A stretch of DNA of 10,574 nt from Acanthamoeba sp. SK_2022b (GCA_027943245.1 JANDJZ010001173.1:1-10574), one strand, 5' to 3'. Counted from the stretch's first letter, positions 1-6,880 are shown. Notes: a model not told the origin generated them from the sequence alone. Program-made: numbers and translations.

Positions 1-739
1 TGACGGGCGATACGGGGAAGCCCCGCTCGGCCATGTCGATCGCCGGTTGGAGGATATCGGTCAGCGTCAGGCGTCCGCTGCCAAAGTTCTCCACAGTGTC
101 CACCCACCCTGACGATCACCAGGAACACAACACGATTTGAGCAAACGCGACGAGAAGAGGGAGAGTGTGGGGGGGGGCGCAGTACCGGCAGCTGCGCCAG
201 GCACGGTGACGGTGTGGGGCGAGTATCGGGGTAAGTGCTTGGCACCCTCCTGGACGACGCCCAACTCCTTGAGCTTCGCGACGGAGAGCGCTGCAGGGCA
301 GCGGCCGCTGCCGTTGAGGCCGTGCACTTCACCGGTCTCGGAGTTGAAGAACAGGCAGAAGCAATCTCCACCGATGCCCGTGCTGGTTGGCTCTGTCACC
401 TACACGCACGCCGAAGGCGTTGCCCCACGTAAGCAGTGCGGCCCTAGCGCATTAACGCGGGGCACGAGGGGCTTCGAGTACGTTGAGAGCGGCAGCAACC
501 GCCACAGCAGCGTCGGCAGCATTGCCGCCCTTCTCCAAGATGTGCACACCGACTGAAAGGCCAAGGTGTTGGTGTTTGTTTGTTTGTTTGTTTGTGGGGT
601 GAGAGGAGTGCAAGGATACCAAAGCCGGAAGGGTTTCGAACGAATGCGTACTCTGCGAGGCGAGCGGTTGACTGGAGGACACTATGCCACGGGTGCCAAC
701 AACGGGGGATCTGCGTGAGCGCCAGTTCACCGCTTCCAT
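1..739 (-). CDS. ggt: Gamma-glutamyltransferase, N-terminal part (cut by left edge)
   Basis: Enzymes of this family move the gamma-glutamyl group from glutathione and its conjugates to water or amino acids. I read four exons on the minus strand: 739-652, 552-482, 399-186 and 108-1 (continuing off the window), joined by introns of 99, 82 and 77 nt with donors GTACGC, GTACTC and GTACTG. The 160 residues obtained show the family's N-terminal signatures in order: SSSQPLASQ near 21-29, GGNAADAAVAVAAALN at 38-53, EPTSTGIGGDCF at 56-67, LNGSGR at 81-86 and TVPGAAAGW at 118-126. The nucleophilic threonine of the small subunit lies outside the window. The first in-frame ATG is at 739 and no signal peptide or membrane anchor follows, so this resembles the soluble YwrD-like branch rather than the anchored animal enzyme. 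The frame stays open above the ATG without another ATG. It is divergent from the histone chaperone gene. The family call is firm; the exact start is less certain. Confidence 0.9.
169..177. repeat. G9 homopolymer in ggt intron 3
   Basis: A run of nine G on the plus strand (nine C in the gene's sense) sits inside the 77-nt intron 185-109, just downstream of the splice donor. Confidence 0.9.
574..594. repeat. (GTTT)5 microsatellite in ggt intron 1
   Basis: Five tandem GTTT units plus a final G. In the sense of the gene this is an AAAC repeat near the 3' end of the 99-nt intron 651-553, about 20 nt before the acceptor. Confidence 0.9.
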
Positions 740-897
740 CTTTCGCCGCTTGTTTGTTAAAAATGTGAGCTCTACTTTTCCTTCGCTGTCCCTGCTGTCC
801 GGTTTTTTCGGGAGATTCGGTGGCGCGAAAAAAGAGCGCGAAAAGCTCCAGCTGGGGCAATTGATCGATCGACTGGCTACCAACGCAAGAAGACATC
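740..897. promoter_or_regulatory. Divergent promoter between ggt and NASP with two E2F-type sites
   Basis: Only 158 bp separate the two inferred start codons, so both 5' UTRs and both promoters must lie here. Two identical GCGCGAAA elements (823-830 and 836-843) occur in the same orientation, 13 bp apart, ending 54 bp before the NASP ATG. GCGCGAAA is the complement of TTTCGCGC, which fits the E2F/DP consensus TTTSSCGC. E2F control of S-phase genes is established in animals and plants; its role here is inferred. No TATA box is evident. Confidence 0.6.
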
Positions 898-2410
898 ATG
901 ATGCACGGCGAGACAAATGCGCAGCAGTCGACAACTACTACAGTTGCCGTTCAGTCGGGGTCCCAAGACGCTGAATTTCAGAAGGCCGAGGCCCTGCTGA
1001 AAGCAGAGCAATTTGAAGAGGCCAGCGACATCTTCAGCTCCCTCCTGTCTGCCAAGTACTCTCCTCCACCAACCGTACACGTTTGCTGTTCCTCACTTTG
1101 CTGAGGTCCTGACGTTTTCGGTCTAGGGTGGAAGCAGAGGGGCAGCTTGCTCCTGGCTTGGCGGAGCTCTACTACATGTATGGTGTAGCTATGCTCGGCG
1201 TGGCCAAGAAGGAGAGCGTGGACCTCTTGTCCACCATCATGCGGCGCAAAATGCGTGAGAGAAGCGGCGAGCCTGCCGATGAAGACGATGAGGATGACGG
1301 AGACGAGGAGACCGCCGCGAGTACGTGGTCCACCCCCCCCCCCCATAAAGCTTCTTTTGGATGGCGCTGATGTTCGAGTTCTGTGCTTTGCACAGCCTCT
1401 GCCGAGGAGTCCCTGGAAATCGCCTGGGAGGTGCTCGACACAGGTGCGGCTCCCACCATTTACTCACTGGTTGTTGTTGTTGTTGTTGTTGTGTTGGGAC
1501 TGTGATGACGGTGTCTATTCGCTAGCTCGCGTCATCTTGGAGAAAGACGAAAGCCAGGCGCTGCAGCTGGCCAATGTCCACATGCGCTTGGCCGAGATCC
1601 ACGAGGAGAGCGACAACATAGTCGCGGCCATCGAAGAACACGAACGGGCTCTGGCCCTGCGGGAGGCGCACCTCGAGCCCCACTCCCGACTTATTGCAGA
1701 GGTTTACTCGAGCCTTGCCTTTGACTACTCGCTCGAGAAGCGAAACCGCGAGGCCCGCGGGGCCTACATCAAAGCCGCCGAGTGCGTCGAGAAGAAGCTC
1801 GCCATGCTCGAAGGCGAAGCGGCCTCATCTGCCGGAGACAAGGGCAAAGACACCACGCCGGCAGACAGCGAAGAGGTCGCCGAGCTGCGCGCCATCCTCG
1901 ACGACCTGCGCGAAAAGGTAAACCCGTCGCACTGGCCCGTGATCGAGTCAACGTGCTTTATGGCTTTTGAGCTGTTTCTTGGCTACGTGTGTCTCTGATC
2001 TACTGGCTGGCATGCGCGTGTTCTACCACCAGATCGAAGCACTCAAGGACGCTGAAGGCGAAGATGCAGCGGTGAAGCATGCCGGGGCCATGTTCAGTCC
2101 ACCGTCTGCGCAGCCCGTCGCGCCCTCCACAGACAAGCCGGCTCCTGAGTCCGCCCCCACGGGGCAGCCCGCGGTGCACCACCTCGGTGTGTTTGGCCGA
2201 TCAAAGAAGGTCCCTCTCCCATCGGCAACGTCAGCTACGGCGACGACCGCCTCGGGGAGCGAAGAGACCAAGGGCAAGCGCAAGAGGAGCGATGAACAGT
2301 CGGCGGAGGAGGCAGCGCCTGTCGCCGCTGGTCCGAGCTCGGGTGTTGCCGACACCGCGCAGAGCATCGAGGGCGCCCTGAAGAAGGCCAGGACGGACAG
2401 TCAGCAATGA
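898..2410 (+). CDS. NASP: NASP/Sim3/Hif1-type histone H3 chaperone (SHNi-TPR)
   Basis: Proteins of this family bind H3-H4 and linker histones and maintain soluble histone pools in the nucleus. Five exons (898-1055, 1127-1320, 1396-1443, 1526-1917, 2033-2410) give 389 residues; introns are 71, 75, 82 and 115 nt. A first TPR spans about residues 25-80. It is followed by an acidic stretch (about 100-117, rich in DEDDEDD) in the place where NASP proteins carry their acidic insert. The SHNi-TPR block runs about 119-230 and includes EESLEIAWEVLDTARVIL, LANVHMRLAEIHEESDN and EPHSRLIAEVYSSLAFDYS, all close in pattern to animal NASP. A helix DDLREKIEALKDAE (259-272) follows, then a disordered Ala/Ser/Pro tail with a likely nuclear signal GKRKR (345-349) and a second basic patch near 381-384. 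The fourth intron acceptor (2031-2032) was chosen because it restores LREKIEAL. Two adjacent ATGs at 898 and 901 are both possible starts. It shares a divergent promoter with ggt. Confidence 0.92.
1333..1344. repeat. C12 homopolymer in NASP intron 2
   Basis: Twelve consecutive C lie 12 nt downstream of the donor in the 75-nt intron 1321-1395. Homopolymers this long are prone to slippage in replication and sequencing. Confidence 0.9.
1470..1492. repeat. (GTT)7 microsatellite in NASP intron 3
   Basis: Seven GTT units plus GT lie within the 82-nt intron 1444-1525. On the transcript this is a U-rich stretch upstream of the acceptor and may serve as part of the polypyrimidine tract. Confidence 0.9.
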
Positions 2411-2570
2411 TCAACGAAAAACGAGGAGTCGTGGAGGCTTCGCTCTCGTCGATCACCGTTTCGTGGGTTTCTCGTGGCGTTTCTTTCGTTATTTTGGCTG
2501 CGCAAGGATTAGCAACCCCAACGCCCCAAAAACAAAAGAGGGTAGGGAGAGGTTGCAAGCTCTCAACACG

Positions 2571-3018
2571 ATGGCCACAAAGACTAAGACGAATGCCAAG
2601 ACTTGGTTGCTGCAGCGCGGACCGCGTGGATCGAATTGGTTCCAGGTTTTCATTCGCGCCAACCTTCGCGGTTGTTGAGGTTGATTAACCTTTGGCTTGT
2701 GCAGATTGCACAAGTGATTGTGCCACTGTCGGCTGTTGTTGGCGGTGTCTTTTTCACGTACATGGGCATCAAATCGCACAATAAGCATCAGTGGAAGGTT
2801 ATTCAGGAAGGTACCTAACCTGCACTTGTCTTTAAATTTACCACCGAAATTTGTGCATTTCGCGGCTCTAATCTCAAATGATTTCCTCTTGCACCGCAGA
2901 GGCAGACAATAAGCGCTGGCTGGACAGCATAAAACGCGAAAGGCGCGAGAAGATGCTGCGCCTACAGCAAGCCGAAAGGGCCAAGACCGAGGCCCAGTGT
3001 GCTTGCCCTGAACACTGA
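2571..3018 (+). CDS. Small single-pass membrane protein, unrecognised (99 aa)
   Basis: Three exons (2571-2645, 2705-2810, 2900-3018) joined by introns of 59 and 89 nt give 99 residues. The frame is continuous and closes with TGA at 3016. The N-terminus is basic (MATKTKTNAKTWLLQRGPRG). A hydrophobic segment follows at about 26-43 (IAQVIVPLSAVVGGVFFTYM), then a highly charged helix with DNKRWLDSIKRERREKMLRL and a short Cys-containing tail (CACPEH). This short basic leader, one membrane helix and charged helical tail resemble small mitochondrial inner-membrane assembly factors in layout only; I do not recognise the family. The weakest join is the first intron, whose donor is GTTTTC; without it the frame stops after 35 residues. 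The ATG at 2571 is the first in frame; an upstream GTG at 2463 is not credible as a start. It lies 160 bp downstream of the NASP stop, in the same direction. Confidence 0.65.
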
Positions 3019-3129
3019 CGTGCTCGCAAGGTGAGCATTGTACATATGTATCTCCTCGTTCATGGCGAACGAATCATACCCCAACTCTCCTCCAAGTTAG
3101 CACAAAGCACGCACTCTGGGAACGAAACT

Positions 3130-3163
3130 TTATTTTAATTAAAAAATAAGCGTAATTACGCTT
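3130..3163. repeat. Adjacent AT-rich and perfect palindromes
   Basis: Two palindromes abut. At 3130-3149 the 7-nt arms TTATTTT and AAAATAA flank a 6-nt centre. At 3148-3163 the 16-nt sequence aagcgtaattacgctt is a perfect palindrome. Confidence 0.85.
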
Positions 3164-3178
3164 TTCGACCAACGAGTT

Positions 3179-3271
3179 GTGGAGGTCACGACGTGGCGTC
3201 TCTTTGTTCTTGGCAAGCGACGGCACGTCGTGAGGCATCCTGGTTCGGCAGGATCCTGCCGTGACCTCCAC
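3179..3271. other. Potential 93-nt branched hairpin (structured RNA or fold-back DNA)
   Basis: Complementary segments close this region. A 12-nt outer pair (gtggaggtcacg at 3179-3190 with cgtgacctccac at 3260-3271) is perfect. Inside, 3186-3200 pairs with 3219-3233 over 15 positions with a single G-G mismatch (3196/3223) and an 18-nt loop. A third arm folds from about 3234 to 3260 and includes the perfect 16-bp palindrome cggcaggatcctgccg (3246-3261). The outer and second helices share 3186-3190, so one natural fold is a 7-bp closing stem (3179-3185 with 3265-3271) leading to a three-way junction. I could not fit it to tRNA, snRNA, SRP RNA, RNase P or hammerhead patterns, and the transcribed strand is unknown. 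Confidence 0.5.
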
Positions 3272-3711
3272 GATCCCGTTGCCGAATTCGCCGCGTTTAT
3301 TGTTCGCCCGTAAAGGGCCCGCTGTCTTCCTCGCTTCCGCCCCTCTGGGTCCCTCTCCAGAGCCTCAGAGTGCCCGCGCCCCATACAGCCACCATGATTA
3401 CCATAAAAGGTTCTCGGCAGTTTGTGTGCATGGCCATACGTGGGTCTAGGAAATTCATCTGGCTGCGTGTCCCGTGCACGTGGTGGCTCTGACGAGGCCT
3501 TGGTATGGTGTGATTCTATTTTGCCACAAGGCAGCGCAGGACCGCGCAGTCGTGGCCGGCTTCTTGTCGCGAACAGTATCGAAAGCAAAAGACCAGCCCA
3601 CAGACACCAAACGTGCAGTCGGCCAGGACCGTGCACAAGCAAGCAAAGGTGCGTTGTGTCCTATCCGTGTACGTGCGGCGTTGAGGTGGAAACACTACAT
3701 GGCTAATAATG

Positions 3712-3738
3712 AAGAACTCGGGTTTAGCGAGTTTTTTT
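3712..3738 (+). terminator. Terminator-like hairpin with T7 tract
   Basis: The stem aactcg (3715-3720) and cgagtt (3728-3733) has a 7-nt loop and is extended by A-T and G-T pairs to about 9 bp; T7 (3732-3738) overlaps its 3' arm. In form it matches an intrinsic bacterial terminator. In a eukaryote, a T tract of this length would instead stop RNA polymerase III. No A/B box or known Pol III gene was found upstream, so it may be chance. Confidence 0.3.
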
Positions 3739-3873
3739 GCTTTCTGTGTCTTCTTCCTCTCACCTGCACCACCTTCCACCAATTAGGCGCGCCTTTATCG
3801 CTCGGCACATTACATACGCCAACCGCTCCGGTCCGGCGCACCTAGCTTCTGCTCTCCCGCCCAGTTGAAGTCG

Positions 3874-5328
3874 ATGATGAGGAAGCAGCTGTCCACCACC
3901 TTCTCGGCGTTGGATGAGATTACCTCTACCAGCCTGGATCCCTCCCCGTCACTCGGCTCGATGCTCTTGAGGGGCGATAACCAGTCGCGCATGGTCGAGT
4001 CGATCCTCTCGCGCTTGGCTACAGACAGCTCCTCCACCGCTCCATCTACTGCCAGCGCCGGCAGCGCATCTCGCTGTGATCCATCCGCTTCTACTGCCGT
4101 CTTCTCCTGCTCCGAACCTTCGGTGACGGCCTCAGGTCGTCCGCAGCCCACTCCGCTCCAACCGCCGCAGTGGAGCGCCCCTGGTGCTGTCATCTACTAC
4201 CCCTACCGCTCGGCAGCCCCGGCCCCTCAGCCCCAGCCGCCACTCCAACAACAGCAGCAATACCTGCACCACCAACACCACTCATCTTTCCAACATCAAC
4301 AACCGCTTCGTGGGTACATGCACTCGGGGCCGCCCTGGCCCATTCCAGTCACCAGCCCTAGCAACTGCCCCACACAAGATCACCACCACACTTCTCTTCT
4401 CCCCGTCTTCGCTCCGTCATTCGCCGATGGTAGCTCTATCTGCGCTTATCAGAGCTCCCAACAAGTTGCACTGCAACACCAACACCAACAGCTACAGCAA
4501 CCATCCTCCGACGTGCTGCCGTTCAGTCCATGGCCTACAGACAGCTTGGGCGGGACGTCGTCGTCTTCGCCCTCCTCACCCTTCACCTCCACTTCGTCGC
4601 TCCCTCTCTGCTCGCCCGGTCGCTTGTGGTCGATGGACAGCTTGTTAGGTGACGACAGTTCGTCGTCCGTCTTCTCCAGCTTCCTTGTCGCCGGTGACGA
4701 GGAGGACCAGCCCTCGGCGCCCGTGCGGGAGAAGAAGCGCATGAAGGGCGGCGACGGCGATGGCGCGGCCGTTCTCGTTGCCGGCGACGCAAGAGAGCAG
4801 AGCACTGCGGAGCCGAATGTTGGCAGCCGGTGCGGCGATGTTGGCGGCACTACGCCGGCTCGCGGCGTGAGGCTTCGGGAGCGAGGCGCGGGCAAGCGGA
4901 AGGCGCCCCTGCAGCAGAACGTGGCCAACGACTGGTACGGCACGACCGAGTCTCCCGATTCGGCGTTCTTCACCGGCTCGACATCGTCGCTGCCGCTGCA
5001 GCTCTTTGGCAAGACGTCGTCCTTCTCTCTGTCGCCGTCCTCCACGGGCGCCGCGGCACGCTCGAACCAGGGCAACGACTTTTCGTCGCTCCCTTCGCCC
5101 TCGTCTCCGCTGCCCCACGTCTACCTTTCATCGCCGCCCCAGCAGCTCAGCTATGGCTACTCGTCGCAGGCACCCGTCGCGTCTCTCTGCCTCGCCCCCG
5201 GTTCCGAGCGCACCGGCGGTGACAACGGCGGCCAGTCGCCGGTGGCTGCTCCGCCTCTGCACGCGCCCGGCCGCCCGGACCGCGAAGCGGACAATGGCAG
5301 ATGCCATCCCCCAGACGACTCCGAGTGA
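3874..5328 (+). CDS. Ser/Pro/Gln/His-rich probable nuclear protein, unrecognised (484 aa)
   Basis: One uninterrupted frame of 484 residues starts at the first of two adjacent ATGs (3874 and 3877) and stops at 5326-5328. I see no recognisable folded domain. Residues 1-50 are the least biased part and include an amphipathic stretch ending NQSRMVESILSRLA. Then come a Ser/Thr-rich segment, a Pro/Gln/His tract with Q5 at 125-129 followed by His clusters, several poly-Ser runs around 225-275, and two basic patches that could act as nuclear signals (EKKRMK at 286-291, GKRKAP at 340-345). The C-terminal third is Ser/Pro/Leu-rich with no ordered motif. This composition is typical of transcription factors or RNA-binding regulators, but the function is inferred from composition only. 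An acceptor-like CAG at 3862-3864 suggests a leader intron or an upstream coding exon that I could not place. The gene is convergent with VMA22. Confidence 0.7.
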   Translation: MMRKQLSTTFSALDEITSTSLDPSPSLGSMLLRGDNQSRMVESILSRLATDSSSTAPSTASAGSASRCDPSASTAVFSCSEPSVTASGRPQPTPLQPPQWSAPGAVIYYPYRSAAPAPQPQPPLQQQQQYLHHQHHSSFQHQQPLRGYMHSGPPWPIPVTSPSNCPTQDHHHTSLLPVFAPSFADGSSICAYQSSQQVALQHQHQQLQQPSSDVLPFSPWPTDSLGGTSSSSPSSPFTSTSSLPLCSPGRLWSMDSLLGDDSSSSVFSSFLVAGDEEDQPSAPVREKKRMKGGDGDGAAVLVAGDAREQSTAEPNVGSRCGDVGGTTPARGVRLRERGAGKRKAPLQQNVANDWYGTTESPDSAFFTGSTSSLPLQLFGKTSSFSLSPSSTGAAARSNQGNDFSSLPSPSSPLPHVYLSSPPQQLSYGYSSQAPVASLCLAPGSERTGGDNGGQSPVAAPPLHAPGRPDREADNGRCHPPDDSE

Positions 5329-5408
5329 ACAGCGCTATATATACATTCAAGGCCCGGTCTGTCATAAATAAGTTGTTCGTTATTCTTGGTCGTGAGTGTG
5401 GCCGCCTT
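5329..5408. other. Convergent 3' intergenic region (80 bp)
   Basis: Stop codons of the plus-strand Ser-rich gene and the minus-strand VMA22 gene are 80 bp apart, so their 3' UTRs must be very short or overlap. It contains an AT-rich stretch (ctatatatacat near 5335-5346) and ATAAATAAG (5366-5374), a candidate poly(A) signal for the plus-strand gene. The minus strand offers only AATAAC near 5380. Confidence 0.6.
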
Positions 5409-6308
5409 CTACGAACCGACAGCCAGCAGCCTCTTCTTCTCCAAGAGGCTCGTGTACTCCTCCTGCTTGGCTTGCAGCCTGCGCTTGATCGTCGTCAGCG
5501 CGCACACCACTTCCACCGCTACACCGCGAGGGACAGGAAGGGCATGTGAGGCGGGGCACCAAGACGCCGAGGTGTGCGGTCGTAGGGATAGGACGGGATG
5601 GCGCACCGGACTTGAACTCAGCCTGCGCGACCCGCAGAGAGGGGGGAGGCAGTAGACCGAACCAGTTGACGGGGTCCTTCCATCGCTCCCTGCCGTTGTC
5701 GCCCTTGACCTCGGTGGGATCGCTGTCTTCGCCCTTTGCATCGTGGTCATGATTCGTTGGTTGGTCCTTGTTCTTCTTCTCCTCCTTTTTGTTGTGCTCC
5801 TTATCGCCCGCGCTTGCTTCGGGAGTAGTGCCCTTGACGCGCTTGTGCAGTTGTGTGCCGCCAGCTTGGTGGATGCGAGAGCGGTGGTAAGTAAAGGCCT
5901 CCATGGAGAGAGGTGGCGCCTTGGAGGGCAGGCACCCTTTGTGGCTGGGCGTGGCTCCTCTGGGCCGAGCTCTTGGTCCGCTTCCTGTGCTGGGCGGTAG
6001 CGCGCGGTCGCGGTCATGTTTGCTGGGAAGAGCCGCTGCGACAGCGTGTTTACGCCGCCGCCCATGGAGTATCGTGAGCGCCCTAGCTCCCACCACCCCT
6101 GCACGTGGCGGCACAACAACAAGACGTCAGATTTCGCAACATTTGACCAGATGCACGGGTCGAGTTGGCGCAGTAGGCACACGTTTTTTAGGCGATTTCC
6201 GAGATCGGCACAGAGGGTCTGGTACTCGGTGAAGAGATCGAAGTAGGCAACGAGTGCCTCGTCCAATTCGGCGTTCAATCGCTGGAGCTGCTGCGCTGTG
6301 GCCTCCAT
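5409..6308 (-). CDS. VMA22: CCDC115/VMA22-type V-ATPase assembly factor
   Basis: Yeast Vma22 and human CCDC115 act with Vma12/Vma21-type factors at the ER to assemble the membrane sector of the vacuolar proton pump. Four exons (6308-6183, 6098-6054, 5919-5607, 5518-5409) give 197 residues; human CCDC115 has 180. The N-terminal 42 residues form a helix with LNAELDEALVAYFDL. GWWELGRSRYSMG (43-55) matches the family's WLSLAKARYAMG-type block. A charged linker rich in K/E/D/H covers about 93-137. KDPVNWFGLLPPPSLRVAQA (138-157) matches the diagnostic DPLNWFGILVPHSLRQAQ-type motif, and a C-terminal helix (163-195) completes the fold. Introns are 84, 134 and 88 nt. The 134-nt intron (6053-5920) is needed to change frame and ends in AAG, a less usual acceptor. 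The 84-nt intron is a multiple of three without stops, so retention would add 28 residues; the family alignment favours removal. The start at 6308 is the first in-frame ATG of the exon. Confidence 0.87.
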   Translation of the reverse strand: MEATAQQLQRLNAELDEALVAYFDLFTEYQTLCADLGNRLKNVCLLRQLDPCIWSNVAKSDVLLLCRHVQGWWELGRSRYSMGGGVNTLSQRLFPANMTATARYRPAQEADQELGPEEPRPATKGACPPRRHLSPWRPLLTTALASTKLAAHNCTSASRALLPKQARAIRSTTKRRRRRTRTNQRIMTTMQRAKTAIPPRSRATTAGSDGRTPSTGSVYCLPPLCGSRRLSSSPVRHPVLSLRPHTSASWCPASHALPVPRGVAVEVVCALTTIKRRLQAKQEEYTSLLEKKRLLAVGS

Positions 6309-6412
6309 CTATGTTCGTCGGCGTCCGACCTTTCTTGTTCAAGTTCTTCCGCTCCAGAAGCAAAAGGAAAATGGAGAAAAGAACTTTTCTTTTTTCCAAG
6401 CGGCACAGCCAT

Positions 6413-6460
6413 GTTAATGTCCTGATAACTCCGAAGCTGAACTTTCCGAAACAGTTTGGA
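6413..6460. repeat. Left arm of a 48-nt inverted repeat
   Basis: This segment matches the reverse complement of 6833-6880: 35 of the first 40 positions are identical, including a 19-nt perfect core (gataactccgaagctgaac), and the match continues through GTTTGG after a one-base indel. It lies 105 bp upstream of the VMA22 start codon. Confidence 0.85.
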
Positions 6461-6484
6461 CTGAACGAAAAAAACGACAGGCAT

Positions 6485-6508
6485 AAAATGGGAGCCGGTC
6501 CCCATTTT
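6485..6508. repeat. Perfect 8-bp hairpin followed by T tract
   Basis: aaaatggg (6485-6492) and cccatttt (6501-6508) are perfectly complementary around an 8-nt loop; T residues continue to 6511. It lies just inside the left arm of the inverted repeat. Confidence 0.7.
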
Positions 6509-6832
6509 TTTGCAGACACCACGACGAGGGGAGCGAAGTCACAGTCTGGCATAAATCTAGAAACAACCCCACCTGTTTTATGTGCTACAACACTTTGCAC
6601 AATGTGCGCGACCATTTTCGATTGATCTAGGCGTTAAATTTGACTAAATCAACCAAGATGGAATCGCTTAGTTATCTGGCCGAGAAGAAGGAAATCATCA
6701 GGAAATTTTGTTTTCTCAACAGGATTCCATCGTGATGCCTCCTTTTTTCCTGCCACAACTTTCTGTGCCTTGAATTTGCCTGCTTTGGCGCACCCTGCGT
6801 ATTGGCTGGACATCAAATCGTCCCATTGGAGC

Positions 6833-6880
6833 TCCCAAACGTTTCGGGAGGTTCAGCTTCGGAGTTATCGGGACATACAC
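6833..6880. repeat. Right arm of the 48-nt inverted repeat
   Basis: This is the partner of 6413-6460, separated from it by 372 nt. It lies 33 bp beyond the severin stop codon and so is probably part of the severin 3' UTR. Confidence 0.85.

Larger units (their letters stand above)
3019..3873. other. Gene-poor spacer, 855 bp
   Basis: No open frame here on either strand gave a recognisable protein or a convincing exon chain; the frames of 60-170 codons are low in quality and overlap each other. The spacer holds an AT-rich stretch (3127-3150) that may contain the 3' end of the upstream gene, a palindrome cluster with a strong potential hairpin (3130-3271), a terminator-like hairpin (3712-3738) and a perfect 10-bp palindrome around an AscI-type site (3785-3794). 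A pyrimidine-rich stretch ending in CAG at 3862-3864, nine bases before the next start codon, looks like a splice acceptor, so part of the spacer may be a 5' UTR intron. Confidence 0.6.

Noticed and set aside
452..883. Extension of the ggt first exon upstream to 883
   Set aside because: The frame is open but begins with TTG; the added residues have no family match and would run through the shared promoter. The first ATG is at 739.
3179..3271. tRNA or tRNA-like gene, because of a 7-bp closing stem and a GGTTCGGCAGGATCC segment
   Set aside because: D-arm, anticodon-arm and T-loop spacing do not fit, and the B-box consensus is not met.
3139..3642. 167-codon minus-strand frame in the spacer
   Set aside because: Composition is unlike its neighbours (many Arg, Cys, His, Trp, Pro), no motif is recognisable, the claimed start is not an ATG in a good context, and it overlaps the palindromes. 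AATAAA-type signals on the minus strand near 3130 and 3297 are not enough to support a gene.
3810..5075. Two long antisense frames (minus 4193-3810 and 5075-4449) opposite the Ser-rich gene
   Set aside because: Third codon positions coincide between these frames and the plus-strand frame, so high GC3 keeps both open and cannot tell them apart. The plus frame is unbroken for 484 codons while the minus one is interrupted around 4200-4450, and no plausible exon chain or family motif was seen in the antisense.
5335..5346. TATA-like ctatatatacat as a promoter
   Set aside because: It lies between two convergent stop codons with no gene start downstream on either strand; an AT-rich 3' UTR signal is more likely.
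6254..6625. 123-codon plus-strand frame sharing the ITPKLN-PK string with a minus-strand frame at 6907-6716
   Set aside because: The shared peptide is explained by the inverted repeat. Neither frame has other support, and the plus one overlaps the VMA22 first exon on the opposite strand.
6658..6735. 25-codon ORF in the VMA22-severin spacer
   Set aside because: It is too short to judge, has no recognisable motif, and lies within the inverted-repeat structure.
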